Assembly: GCF_013363995.1 (NCBI RefSeq)
Contig: NZ_JABWGO010000012.1
Span: forward strand, 1-64,000
Source of the DNA: Nonomuraea rhodomycinica
Lineage (GTDB): Bacteria; Actinomycetota; Actinomycetes; Streptosporangiales; Streptosporangiaceae
Length of the DNA stretch: 64,000 bases
Reading direction: 5' to 3'
Part shown: positions 50,129 through 59,232 of the stretch, in pieces
Layout of the letters: each line of letters begins with the position of its first letter
Position numbering within the stretch: the first letter of the stretch is position 1
The notes under the pieces: generated by a model
Databases searched by the model: none
Seen by the model: only the letters and a program-made list of their open reading frames with translations
What the model was told of the DNA's origin: nothing
Program-made: the position numbers and the translations under genes

Positions 50129-50162
50129 GTGCCGGAACGCCGTTGCCAGTCCGTTCCGGCAC
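50129..50162. terminator. Hairpin after the sensor-like gene
   Basis: A perfect 10-bp stem GTGCCGGAAC/GTTCCGGCAC with a 14-base loop, 57 bases after the stop codon at 50072. There is no U-tract, so it is a candidate terminator or mRNA-stabilising structure. Confidence 0.55.
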
Positions 50163-50292
50163 ACGGCTATCTCCCCCGTCGTCCTGCCACGACGGGGGAC
50201 GTCGAGCCCGGCGTCGGCCCGGGGGCCGCCGGGCTCCAAGCGCGTCCGGCACGTGGCGCGCGTCCCGCCGATCCAGCGGCCGGAGCGCCCGC

Positions 50293-50814
50293 ATGACGCG
50301 GCCGATCGACACGGTGGCCGACACCGTCGAGGTGGATCACTCACAGTTCCTGCTCGCCTCCTGGATGGGCGGCTACGCGGATCCGCCGGGGTGGCCGTCG
50401 TGGGACGAGACGGCCCGGCTCGCCGATGCGGACAACTGGTTCGCCGCCACGGCCAACCGCGGGATCGTCATCAGCGATGTGGGCTTCCACAAGGTGAAAG
50501 CCGCACTGGAGCTGTGGGATGCCGAACCTCCCGGTGACGGCGAAGGGTGGCATCGCAGCCGGACCGTCCTCTTCTACTCGAGCTCGGGTTTCGCCTGTGT
50601 CGACGAGGTGGGCGGTCGCGTGACGTACGCGTTCCTGGACCTACGCATGGAACATCGACAGTGGTGGGTCAGGGCGAGCTCGCGCCCCGGCGACAACCCC
50701 CTCTGTCCGGTGGACGCGCTTCCTGAGGGGCTGGAGGTGTGGCGGTTCCGGTTCTGGCCGGTCGTCGCCCCCGATCGCTCCCTCGGCCGGATGCCTCGGC
50801 GGCAGGGGCCGTGA
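50293..50814 (+). CDS. Hypothetical protein
   Basis: A 173-residue soluble protein from the ATG at 50293 (MTRPIDTVADTVEVDHSQFL). It is rich in Trp (about ten) and has an alternating strand pattern such as RTVLFYSSSGFACVDEVGGR and VTYAFLDLRMEHRQWWVRAS. There is no signal peptide or membrane helix. I recognise no family. The composition is a little less GC-biased than the flanking genes. The frame is open further upstream but without a better start. Confidence 0.6.
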   Translation: MTRPIDTVADTVEVDHSQFLLASWMGGYADPPGWPSWDETARLADADNWFAATANRGIVISDVGFHKVKAALELWDAEPPGDGEGWHRSRTVLFYSSSGFACVDEVGGRVTYAFLDLRMEHRQWWVRASSRPGDNPLCPVDALPEGLEVWRFRFWPVVAPDRSLGRMPRRQGP

Positions 50815-50847
50815 TCGCCGGAATCCGCCCAGCCCCGCACCGGCGGC

Positions 50848-51993
50848 TCACGAGGCGAGGCTGGCGGCCAGGACGAGGCTGGCGGCGCCGCGGGCGTGGC
50901 CGCTGTCGTCCCACGGCCGCAGAGTGATCTCCAGCCCCGACAGCGCCGCGATGACCCCGTCGTCGACCGCGCGGTGGAAGCCGGGCGCCAGGTACGGCCA
51001 CAGCACGTGGCTCTCCCCGATGACGGTCAGGGCCCGCACCGCGAGCACGTTGACCACGCCGGCCACGGCCCGGCCGAGGATCTCGCCGGCCTCGTCGAGC
51101 AGGTCGCGCACGCCCTTCGCGTCGTCGGCGGCCAGGCGGCGCAGCTCCGCCGGCGGCGGCGGCGCGGCGGCCAGGCCGCGCCTGACGGCCTCGGCGGCGA
51201 GCGCGTAGTCCGCGACGTACGCGTCGACACAGCCCCGCCGGCCGCACACGCACGCCGGGCCGTCCGGGCCGGTGGGTACGTGGCCGAACTCGCCCGCCAC
51301 CCCGTCGGGCCCGCGATGCACCCGGCGGCCGAGCACGATGCCCATGCCCACGCCGTCGCCGATCGCCAGCACCAGGAAGTCGTCGTGGTCGCGGCCGGTG
51401 CCGTAGAGCAGCTCTCCGGTGGTGGAGGCCCTGGTGTCGTTGTCGATGAGCACGGGCACCGGCAGGCGCGCGGCCAGCGGCGGCTGGAGCGGCAGGTCGG
51501 TCCAGCCCATGCGCGGCGACAGGCGGACGGTCCCGGTGCCGGGGTCGATCACCCCGGGGACGGCCAGCCCGATGCCGAGCACCCGCGCGCCGGTGGCCGG
51601 ATCGCGCAGCACGTCCTCGCAGGCCGCCGCGAGCTGCCGCACCGGGTCGTCCGCGGGCGAGAACGGCCGGGTGAAGCGGGCCACCTCGCCCCCGTCGAGC
51701 CGTGCCAGCACGCCCATCAGGTGGTCGGGGTGCACGCGCAGGCCCAGCGTGTAGGCCGCGTCGGGAACCACCTCCAGCGGCACCTTCGGCCGTCCCCTGC
51801 CGCTGACCTGCGGCGGCAGCTCGCGCAGGAAGCCCAGGTCGATGAGGCGGCGGGTGTGCTCCGTCACGGTCGCGGCGCCGAGGCCCAGCCGGGCGGCGAT
51901 CTGTGACCGGTTGAGCGGCCGTGACCCGAGCATGGCGAGGATCTCCGCCTTGATCAGGTCCTCCCGGTACGGGGGTGGGGGCATACCGCTCAT
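50848..51993 (-). CDS. ROK-family repressor of the fucoside locus
   Basis: A 381-residue ROK protein. The HTH is LNRSQIAARLGLGAATVTEH. The sugar-binding part has VLGIGLAVPGVIDPGTGTVR and GEFGHVPTGPDGPACVCGRR, with the intact zinc site GH...CVCGRRGC, unlike the ROK gene at 38067. It is divergent from a complete binding protein/permease/GH29 operon and most likely represses it until a sugar such as fucose or its disaccharide binds. An ATG three codons downstream is an alternative start. Confidence 0.92.
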   Translation of the reverse strand: MSGMPPPPYREDLIKAEILAMLGSRPLNRSQIAARLGLGAATVTEHTRRLIDLGFLRELPPQVSGRGRPKVPLEVVPDAAYTLGLRVHPDHLMGVLARLDGGEVARFTRPFSPADDPVRQLAAACEDVLRDPATGARVLGIGLAVPGVIDPGTGTVRLSPRMGWTDLPLQPPLAARLPVPVLIDNDTRASTTGELLYGTGRDHDDFLVLAIGDGVGMGIVLGRRVHRGPDGVAGEFGHVPTGPDGPACVCGRRGCVDAYVADYALAAEAVRRGLAAAPPPPAELRRLAADDAKGVRDLLDEAGEILGRAVAGVVNVLAVRALTVIGESHVLWPYLAPGFHRAVDDGVIAALSGLEITLRPWDDSGHARGAASLVLAASLAS

Positions 51994-52003
51994 TCTGCCT
52001 CTC

Positions 52004-52067
52004 TTGACGCCTTGCGCATCCCGACCCTAAGGTCAGCCACCATAATAATTTCGCCCCCGAAAAATAT
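52004..52067 (+). promoter_or_regulatory. Candidate promoter and ROK operator of the fucoside operon
   Basis: TTGACG at 52004-52009 is followed after 17 bases by CTAAGG (52027-52032), a weak -10. Downstream is an AT-rich palindrome centred on TTTCG-CCCC-CGAAA (52049-52062), flanked by further A/T. TTTCG/CGAAA arms resemble operators reported for actinomycete XylR-like ROK proteins. It lies 29 bases before the binding-protein start codon. Confidence 0.5.
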
Positions 52068-52095
52068 CACGGGCGGCGTCCAGGAGGGAGCGCAG

Positions 52096-53373
52096 ATGCA
52101 CATGCGCAGAGGTGTCCTGCTGGCCCTGGGGCTGGCAGGCGTGATGGTCACCACCGCGTGCGGCGGCGGCGGAGGCACCGGCACGTCGGGCGGCGCCCGC
52201 GACACGGGCGGCACCGTCACGCTGGACTGGGAGATGTGGGCCGGCAGCGAGGACGAGAAGGCGCAGCTCGACCATCTCGCCGCGCTCGTCACCCAGAAGC
52301 ACCCCGCCATCAAGGTCAACCTCCGCACGGCGCCGTTCAACGACTACTTCACCAAGCTCCAGACCGAGTTCGCCGCCGGCAAGCAGCCGTGCGTGGTGTC
52401 CATGCAGAGCCTGCGCCTCAGCGCCTACGCCGACCTGCTGGAACCGCTCGACGGCAAGGCCGACGTCCAGGGCTTCGCCCCCGCCGCGCTGCAGGCCCTC
52501 AAGCTGGGCGGCAAGCAGCTCGCCCTGCCGTACGACCTGGCCTCGATGCTCCTCTACTACAACAAGGACGCCTTCACCAAGGCAGGAGTGGCCGAGCCGA
52601 AGAGCGGCTGGACCGTCGCCGACTTCGAGCAGGCGGCCAAGAAGCTCTCCACCGGCGGCAAGGCCGGGTTCGGCATGTCCTTCGCCGACCTGCACACGCT
52701 GTCGATGCTGCTGTCCTACAACGGCGCCCAGCCGGTCACCCCCGACGTGAAGCTGCAGTTCGACAGCCGGCCGATGGTGGACGCCCTCACCTGGTACGCC
52801 GGCCTGGCCACCGCCAAGGCGGCGCTGGTGCCCGCCAGCTCCTCCGACGTGGGCTGGGGCGAGACGCAGTTCGTCAACGGCAACGCGATGATGGCGGTCG
52901 ACGGGTCGTGGAACATCGGCTCGGCCCTCAAGGACGCCAAGTTCGCCGTCGGGTTCGCGCCCCTGCCCGCCGGGTCCGGCGGGTCCAAGACCTACCTCGC
53001 CGCCTCCGGCTTCGGCGTCGCCAAGGGCTGCCCGTACCCGGCGGAGGCCGCCCAGGCCGTCTCGGTGCTGACCGGGCCGGACGCCCAGGCCTACCTGGCC
53101 GGGCAGGGCCGCAGCTTCCCCTCGCGCACCGACCAGCAGGCCGCCTACGAGGAGTTCCTGGTCAAGCAGGACCCGAAGAACGCCGAGGCGGTGCGCGGCG
53201 CCATCGCCTCGGTCAAGGACGGCCTGGCCGGCGGCGTCCCCCTGTTCACCACGAAGAACTGGGACAGCGTCGGCAAGCTCATGGCGCAGTACCTCATCCG
53301 GGTCTACACCGGCGACCAGTCGCCCCAGGACGCCCTCGCCACGATCCAGCAGCAGAGCGCCCGAGGCCAGTGA
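52096..53373 (+). CDS. Extracellular solute-binding lipoprotein (family 1), fucoside locus
   Basis: A 425-residue protein from the ATG at 52096, with AGGAGGGAG upstream. The lipobox is TTAC near residue 21, followed by a Gly-rich linker. The mature fold has VTLDWEMWAGSEDEKAQLDH, YDLASMLLYYNKDAFTKAGV and GWGETQFVNGNAMMAVDGSW. It captures an oligosaccharide for the two permeases that follow. The GH29 gene in the operon makes a fucosylated glycan the likely ligand. Confidence 0.93.
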   Translation: MHMRRGVLLALGLAGVMVTTACGGGGGTGTSGGARDTGGTVTLDWEMWAGSEDEKAQLDHLAALVTQKHPAIKVNLRTAPFNDYFTKLQTEFAAGKQPCVVSMQSLRLSAYADLLEPLDGKADVQGFAPAALQALKLGGKQLALPYDLASMLLYYNKDAFTKAGVAEPKSGWTVADFEQAAKKLSTGGKAGFGMSFADLHTLSMLLSYNGAQPVTPDVKLQFDSRPMVDALTWYAGLATAKAALVPASSSDVGWGETQFVNGNAMMAVDGSWNIGSALKDAKFAVGFAPLPAGSGGSKTYLAASGFGVAKGCPYPAEAAQAVSVLTGPDAQAYLAGQGRSFPSRTDQQAAYEEFLVKQDPKNAEAVRGAIASVKDGLAGGVPLFTTKNWDSVGKLMAQYLIRVYTGDQSPQDALATIQQQSARGQ

Positions 53374-54224
53374 AGAGGCCAGTGAAACCGCGCACGACAG
53401 AGCAGTGGAGCGCGCTCGGCTTCGTCACGCCGAGCGTGCTCGGGCTGGGACTGTTCACCCTGTTCCCGGTCGGGATGGCCGTCGTCATGAGCTTCTTCCA
53501 GTGGCCCATGCTCGGCACGCGGGAGTTCGTCGGCCTGGACAACTTCCGCTACCTGCTCGGGGAGGACCCCGACTTCCTGTCCGCGCTGCGCAACACCTTC
53601 GTCTTCACCGGCCTGTACGTGCCGCTCAACATCCTGCTCGCGCTCGGCCTCGCCTTCTGGATCCACCGCTCGCGCTGGGCGAACCTGTGGCGGGTGCTGT
53701 TCTTCGTCCCGGCCATCACGCCCATGGTGGCCAACGCGGTGATCTGGAAGCTGCTCTTCCAGGCCCTCGGCGGGGCGCCGAACGTGCTGGCCGACGGCCG
53801 CACCGCGCTGCTCGCGGTGGTCGCGATGAGCGTGTGGCAGGGCTTCGGCTACAACATGATCGTCTTCTCCGCGGCCGTCAACGAGATGTCGCCCAGCGTG
53901 CTGGAGGCCGCCTCGCTCGACGGGGCGACCGGGCTGCGCAGGCTCGTCAGCGTGCAGCTCCCGCTGATCTCGCCGGCGCTGTTCTTCGCGGCCACCATGA
54001 CGATGATCAACGCGCTGCAGGTGTTCACCCAGCCCTACATCCTCACGGCAGGCGGTCCGGGCAACGCGACCGAGACCCTGGTCATGAACGTCTACCAGGC
54101 CGGCTTCGAGTCCCGCGACCTCGGGCTGGCCGCGGCGGGCGCGTGGCTGCTGTTCGCGATCATCCTCGGCGTCACGGCCGTGCAGTTCGTGGGCCAGAAA
54201 CGGTGGGTCCACTATGAGAGCTGA
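53370..54224 (+). CDS. ABC sugar transporter permease, MalF-like, fucoside locus
   Basis: A 284-residue protein with a GTG start overlapping the previous stop by four bases; a GTG at 53382 is an alternative. It has six helices (FVTPSVLGLGLFTLFPVGMA) and the EAA loop VLEAASLDGATGLRRLVSVQ. It overlaps the next permease by 11 bases. Confidence 0.94.
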   Translation: MKRPVKPRTTEQWSALGFVTPSVLGLGLFTLFPVGMAVVMSFFQWPMLGTREFVGLDNFRYLLGEDPDFLSALRNTFVFTGLYVPLNILLALGLAFWIHRSRWANLWRVLFFVPAITPMVANAVIWKLLFQALGGAPNVLADGRTALLAVVAMSVWQGFGYNMIVFSAAVNEMSPSVLEAASLDGATGLRRLVSVQLPLISPALFFAATMTMINALQVFTQPYILTAGGPGNATETLVMNVYQAGFESRDLGLAAAGAWLLFAIILGVTAVQFVGQKRWVHYES

Positions 54225-55053
54225 GTCCCCGAGGAGAGCCGGCCGCGTCGTCTCCCACGTCCTGCTGGCCGCCGTCGCCCTGACGTTCCTCTACCCGCTG
54301 ATCTTCGCCGTCGCCACGGCCCTCAAGCCGCCGGGCGAGACGTTCGGCTCGCCGGGCTCCCTGGTCGGCTCGGAGCTGCGCTGGCGCAACTTCGCCGACG
54401 TCTTCGCCTACGTGCCCTTCGAGCGCTACATCGGCAACGGCGTGCTGGTGGCCGGCGCCGGCACCCTCGTAGTGCTGGCCGCCTCCGCGCTGTCGGCCTA
54501 TGCCTTCGCCGCGTTGCGCTGGCGCGGCCGGGACGGGATCTTCCTGGTCTTCCTGGCCACCATGATGGTGCCGCAGGAGGTGCTGGTCGTCCCCATGTTC
54601 CTGCTCATGCAGGCGTTCGGCTGGGTCGACAGCTACCAGGCGCTCATCTTCCCGTGGGCGTTCACCGCCTTCGGCGCGTTCCTGCTGCGGCAGTTCTTCA
54701 AGAGCGTGCCGGGCGAGCTGCGCGAGGCGGCGCGCCTCGACGGCGCCGGGGAGGTGCGCGTCTTCCTGCGGGTCATGCTGCCGCTCGCCCGGCCCGCCCT
54801 GGGCGTGCTCGCCGTGTTCACCTTCATCGGCTACTGGAACAGCTTCCTGTGGCCGCTCATCATGATCAACGACGTGAACGCCAGAGGCACCGTGCCGCTC
54901 GGGCTGCAACTGTTCTTCGGCCAGAACGGCAACCAGTGGCACCTGGTCATGGCCGCCTCCGTCATCTCGATCCTGCCCACCCTGCTGCTGCTCGTCGCGC
55001 TGCAGAAACACCTGGTGAAGGGAATCGCCACGGCCGGGCTGGCCGGGCGCTGA
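54214..55053 (+). CDS. ABC sugar transporter permease, MalG-like, fucoside locus
   Basis: A 279-residue protein with six helices (SHVLLAAVALTFLYPLIFAV) and the EAA loop LREAARLDGAGEVRVFLRVM. It completes the channel with the preceding permease. No ATPase gene is present in this locus either. Confidence 0.94.
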   Translation: MRAESPRRAGRVVSHVLLAAVALTFLYPLIFAVATALKPPGETFGSPGSLVGSELRWRNFADVFAYVPFERYIGNGVLVAGAGTLVVLAASALSAYAFAALRWRGRDGIFLVFLATMMVPQEVLVVPMFLLMQAFGWVDSYQALIFPWAFTAFGAFLLRQFFKSVPGELREAARLDGAGEVRVFLRVMLPLARPALGVLAVFTFIGYWNSFLWPLIMINDVNARGTVPLGLQLFFGQNGNQWHLVMAASVISILPTLLLLVALQKHLVKGIATAGLAGR

Positions 55054-55062
55054 AAGGAATCC

Positions 55063-56406
55063 ATGCTCTTCTTCGATCGCCGGACCGGTCCCGACCTCGG
55101 TGAGGACGCGCCGCGCTACCCCGACCGACCGGTGCCCGACTGGTACCGGGACGCCAAGTTCGGCGTGTTCGTCCACTGGGGGCTGTACTCGGTCGCCGGG
55201 TGGGCGCCGCCCCGCCGGCCGGGCGAGGACGTGCCCGTGGAGCTCGAGTACAGCCACCACCAGTACGCCGAGTGGTACGCCAACACCCTGCGCATCCCCG
55301 GCTCGCCGACCGCCGCCTACCACGAGAGCTCCTTCGGCGTCGGCACCTCCTACGAGGACCTGGCCGACGCCTGGACCGCCGAGCGGTACGACCCCGACGG
55401 CTGGATGCGGCTGTTCGCCGCGTGCGGGGCGCGCTACGTGGTGCCGACGGCCAAGCACCACGACGGCTTCTGCCTGTGGGACACCGCCACCACCGGCTTC
55501 TCCAGCGTCCACCGGGGGCCCCGCCGCGACGTCGTCGCCGAGCTGGCCGGCGCCGCCCGGTCGGCGGGGCTGCGCTTCGGGCTCTACTACTCGGGGGCGC
55601 TCGACTGGCACGTGTCGCACTTCCCGCCGATCCGGTCGCTGACCGACCTGTTCACCCACCGGCGCAACGACCCGGCCTTCGCCCGCCACTGCTTCGAGCA
55701 GGTGCGGGAGCTGGTCGAGGCGCACCGGCCCGACGTGCTGTGGAACGACATCGACTGGCCCGACTCCGCCAAGGCCGCCGGGCCGTACAGCCTGGCCGAG
55801 CTGTTCGAGCACTACTACGACCTCGTGCCGGAGGGAGTGGTCAACGACCGGTGGGGCGTGCCGCACCTGGGCTTCCGCACCCGCGAGTACCGCACCGAGA
55901 CCGGCACGCCCGCGTGGGCGTGGGAGGCGACGCGCGGCCTGGGCGCCTCGTTCGGCTACAACCGCGCCGAGGACGACACCCACCTCATCGACGCCACCGA
56001 GCTGGTCCACCTCCTGGTCGACACCGTCGCCAAGAACGGCAACCTGCTGCTCAACATCAGCCCGCGCGGCGACGGGTCACTGCCCGAGGCGCAGGTCGCC
56101 CGGCTGCGCGAGCTCGGCCGGTGGCTGGCCGCCCACCCGGACGCCGTCTACGGCACCCGCCCCTGGCACCGCCACGCCGAGCCGGTGGGGGCTCCGCTGC
56201 GTTACACCGTGCGCCCCGACGGGACGCTCAACGTGATCGCGCTCGACCCGGCGCACGGTGATTTCCGCCTGCCCGCCGACCTGCTCGGCCGCCCGGGCGC
56301 CCACTGGGGCGAGGGGGCCGCCGAGATCGGCCCGGACGGCACGGTCGTCATCCCGGAGGCCCTGCGCCACCTGCCGGCCGCCGTGCTGACCCTGCCACCG
56401 TCCTGA
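55063..56406 (+). CDS. Alpha-L-fucosidase, GH29, cytoplasmic
   Basis: A 447-residue enzyme with AAAGGA before the ATG, nine bases after the permease gene. GH29 motifs: VPDWYRDAKFGVFVHWGLYS, YVVPTAKHHDGFCLWDTATT, LRFGLYYSGALDWHVSHFPP and RPDVLWNDIDWP, where Asp229 is the likely nucleophile. A short C-terminal beta domain follows the barrel. No signal peptide is present, so it removes fucose from imported saccharides. Whether it prefers alpha-1,2, 1,3/4 or 1,6 links cannot be told. Confidence 0.94.
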   Translation: MLFFDRRTGPDLGEDAPRYPDRPVPDWYRDAKFGVFVHWGLYSVAGWAPPRRPGEDVPVELEYSHHQYAEWYANTLRIPGSPTAAYHESSFGVGTSYEDLADAWTAERYDPDGWMRLFAACGARYVVPTAKHHDGFCLWDTATTGFSSVHRGPRRDVVAELAGAARSAGLRFGLYYSGALDWHVSHFPPIRSLTDLFTHRRNDPAFARHCFEQVRELVEAHRPDVLWNDIDWPDSAKAAGPYSLAELFEHYYDLVPEGVVNDRWGVPHLGFRTREYRTETGTPAWAWEATRGLGASFGYNRAEDDTHLIDATELVHLLVDTVAKNGNLLLNISPRGDGSLPEAQVARLRELGRWLAAHPDAVYGTRPWHRHAEPVGAPLRYTVRPDGTLNVIALDPAHGDFRLPADLLGRPGAHWGEGAAEIGPDGTVVIPEALRHLPAAVLTLPPS

Positions 56407-56436
56407 CCTCGCCCGGCCGTCCTGACCGGTGACCCC

Positions 56437-58935
56437 TCAGAGCCGGTTGAGGCCGAGGACGTGCAGGACGGCCCGCCCCTCCTCGTCGGAGGCCGCCAGA
56501 TCGACCTGGGCGTCGATGCCCCAGTCGCCGTCGCCCGCCGGGTCCTTGACCGTCTGGCGGACCTTCCACAGCCCGCTCTCCTCCTCGATGCGCAGCAGCG
56601 CCGGCCCGCGCGCGTCGGCGTCGGTGTGGATCTCCTCGTGCTCGTCGTAGTACGCGTCGAGCGCCGCTCCCCAGTCGACGTCGGGAGCCAGCTCCTCCAG
56701 CTCCTCCTCCTTCTCCAGCGCGCACAGCTCCACCAGCCGGAACATCGCGTTGCGCACCAGCACCCGGAACGCCCGCGGATTGGCGGTGACCGGCCGGACC
56801 TTGGTCTCCAGCTGCTCGTGCCGCTCCAGCGCCTCCGCCGGGTTGGTCAGCTTCTCCCACTCGTCGATCAGCGACGAGTCGACCTGCCGCACCAGCTCGC
56901 CCAGCCACTCGATGAGGTCGACCAGGTCGTCGGTCTTCAGGTGCTCGGGAACGGTGCGCGACAGCGTGCGGTAGGCGTCGGCCAGGTAGCGCAGCACCGT
57001 GCCCTCGGAGCGGGCCAGCTCGTAGAACTGGATGTACTCGCCGAACGTCATCGCCCGCTCGTACATGTCGCGCACCACCGACTTGGGGCTGACCGTGTAG
57101 TCGCCCACCCACGGGTGGCCCCGCCGGTACGTCTCGTAGGCCCCGAGCAGCAGCGTCTCCAGCGGCATCGGGTACATCACCTCGGCGAGGGCGTCCATGC
57201 GCTCCTCGTACTCCATGCCGTCGGCCTTCATCTGCGCGACCGCCTCGCCCCTGGCCTTCTTGAGCTGGGCGGACAGGATCTGGCGCGGGTCGTCGAGGAT
57301 GGACTCGACGATGGAGACCATGTCCAGGGCGTAGCTCGGCGACTCCTTGTCGAGCAGGTCGAAGGCGGCCAGGGCGAAGGTGGACAACGCCTGGTTGAGC
57401 GCGAAGTCCTCCTGCAGCTCGATCGTCAGCCGGGCCCGGCGGCCCTGCTCGTCGGGCTCGGCGAGCTGCTCGACGATGCCGCCCGCGAGCAACGACCGGT
57501 AGATGGCGATGGCCTGGCTGATGTGCCGCCGCTGCCACTTGCGGTCCTCGTGGTTGTCGGTCAGCAGGTGCTTCATCGCCTGGAAGCAGTCGCCGGGCCG
57601 GTTGATGACGGCCAGCAGCATCGCGTTGCTCACCTTGAAGCGGGAGGCCAGCGGCTCGGGCTCGGCGCCCTGCAGCTTCTCGAACGTCTCCTCGCTCCAG
57701 CCGACGAACCCCTCCGGCGGCTTCTTGCGGGCGTAGCCGCGCCGCCGCTTCGGGTCGTCGCCGATCTTGGCCAGGGCCTTGGCGTTCTCGATGTCGTGCT
57801 CGGGCGCCTGGCAGGCGACGTAGCCGATCGTGTCGAACCCGGCCCGCCCGGCCCGGCCCGCGATCTGGTGGAACTCGCGGGCCCGCAGCCGGCGCACCTT
57901 GTTGCCGTCGTACTTCGACAGCGCGGTGAACAGCACGGTGCGGATCGGCACGTTGACGCCGACGCCCAGCGTGTCGGTGCCGCAGATGACCTTCAGCAGG
58001 CCCGCCTGCGCCAGCCGCTCCACCAGGCGGCGGTACTTGGGCAGCATGCCGGCGTGGTGCACGCCGATGCCGTGGCGCACGAGCCGCGACAGCGCCCGGC
58101 CGAAGCGCGTGGTGAAGCGGAAGCCGCCGATCATCGCGGCGATCGCCTCCTTCTCCGCCTTCGACGCCATGTTGATCGACATCAGCGCCTGCGCGCGTTC
58201 CATGGCGGCGGCCTGCGTGAAGTGGACGACGTACACGGGGGCCTGCCCGGTGCTGAGCATCTCCTCCAGCGTCTCGTGCAGCGGGGTCATGCGGTACGAG
58301 TAGACCAGCGGGACGGGCCGCTCGGCGTGCTTGACCACGGACGTCGGCCGGCCGGTGCGCCGGGTCAGGTCGCGCTCGAACATCGTGACGTCGCCCAGCG
58401 TGGCCGACATCAGCACGAACTGCACGTGCGGCAGCTCCAGCAGCGGCACCTGCCACGCCCAGCCCCGGTCGGGCTCGGCGTAGAAGTGGAACTCGTCCAT
58501 GACGACCTGGCCGATGTCGGCCGCCGCCCCGTCGCGCAGCGCCACGTTGGCGAGGATCTCGGCGGTGCAGCAGATGATGGGGGCGCCCGGGTTGACGCTG
58601 GCGTCGCCGGTCATCATGCCGACGTTCTCGGTGCCGAAGATCGCGCACAGGTCGAAGAACTTCTCCGACACCAGGGCCTTGATCGGCGCCGTGTAGAACG
58701 TGCGGAGGTCCCGGGTGAGCGCCGTGAAGTGGGCGCCGGCCGCGACCAGGCTCTTGCCGGAGCCCGTCGGGGTCGCCAGGATCAGGTTGCTGCCGGAGAC
58801 CACCTCGATGAGGGCCTCCTCCTGAGCGGGATAGAGCGTGAGCCCGCGTTCGGAGTTCCAGGAGACGAAGGCGTCGAAGATCGCGTCCGGTTCGGCGTCG
58901 ATCTCTTCGGGGAGGCGGTCGATGAGAAGGCTCAC
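56437..58935 (-). CDS. DEAD/DEAH-box (Ski2-like) helicase with DUF3516
   Basis: An 832-residue protein. Motif I is ATPTGSGKS, II is DEFH (VVMDEFHFYAEPDRGW), III is SAT (FVLMSATLGD), and VI is QIAGRAGRAGFDT. The C-terminal half (from about residue 400) matches DUF3516, with VSNAMLLAVINRPGDCFQAM and a long helical region ending HVLGLNRL. The enzyme unwinds RNA or DNA using ATP; its biological role is undefined. It is transcribed toward the GH29 gene; the start codon is followed, in the upstream direction, by the 72-bp repeats. Confidence 0.93.
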   Translation of the reverse strand: MSLLIDRLPEEIDAEPDAIFDAFVSWNSERGLTLYPAQEEALIEVVSGSNLILATPTGSGKSLVAAGAHFTALTRDLRTFYTAPIKALVSEKFFDLCAIFGTENVGMMTGDASVNPGAPIICCTAEILANVALRDGAAADIGQVVMDEFHFYAEPDRGWAWQVPLLELPHVQFVLMSATLGDVTMFERDLTRRTGRPTSVVKHAERPVPLVYSYRMTPLHETLEEMLSTGQAPVYVVHFTQAAAMERAQALMSINMASKAEKEAIAAMIGGFRFTTRFGRALSRLVRHGIGVHHAGMLPKYRRLVERLAQAGLLKVICGTDTLGVGVNVPIRTVLFTALSKYDGNKVRRLRAREFHQIAGRAGRAGFDTIGYVACQAPEHDIENAKALAKIGDDPKRRRGYARKKPPEGFVGWSEETFEKLQGAEPEPLASRFKVSNAMLLAVINRPGDCFQAMKHLLTDNHEDRKWQRRHISQAIAIYRSLLAGGIVEQLAEPDEQGRRARLTIELQEDFALNQALSTFALAAFDLLDKESPSYALDMVSIVESILDDPRQILSAQLKKARGEAVAQMKADGMEYEERMDALAEVMYPMPLETLLLGAYETYRRGHPWVGDYTVSPKSVVRDMYERAMTFGEYIQFYELARSEGTVLRYLADAYRTLSRTVPEHLKTDDLVDLIEWLGELVRQVDSSLIDEWEKLTNPAEALERHEQLETKVRPVTANPRAFRVLVRNAMFRLVELCALEKEEELEELAPDVDWGAALDAYYDEHEEIHTDADARGPALLRIEEESGLWKVRQTVKDPAGDGDWGIDAQVDLAASDEEGRAVLHVLGLNRL

Positions 58936-58954
58936 GCCCTCTATCCTGCCGAAG

Positions 58955-59202
58955 AAACCCCGGTGGTCGAACCGCTCGTTCGCCGCGTTGACGCTCTGTT
59001 GCGGGCGTGCACGGGGGAGGGGGTGGAAACCCCGGTGGTCGAGCCGCTCGTTCGCGGCTTTGGCGCTCTGTTGTGGGCGTGCACGGGGGAGGGGGTGGAA
59101 ACCCCGGTGGTCGAACCGCTCGTTCGCGGCGTTGACGCTCTGTCGCGGGCGTGCACGGGGGAGGGGGTGGAAACCCCGGTGGTCGAGCCGCTTGCCGGTA
59201 GC
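58955..59202. repeat. 72-bp tandem repeat (minisatellite), three copies and a partial one
   Basis: Copies start at 58955, 59027 and 59099, with a partial fourth at 59171. Each starts AAACCCCGGTGGTCGA and contains CCGCTCGTTCG and GCGTGCACGGGGGAGGGGG. Copies differ at about 3-6 positions. The array lies just upstream of the helicase start codon and downstream of the next gene, whose 3' end is at 59233. Frames are open through it on both strands because 72 is a multiple of three, but I see no sign that it is translated. Confidence 0.93.
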
Positions 59203-59232
59203 GCGGGTGGGTTGTCCGGCCCGGTGGTTCGG

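Noticed and set aside
58955..59202. CRISPR array
   Set aside because: Units are contiguous 72-bp repeats without unique spacers, and no cas genes are near.
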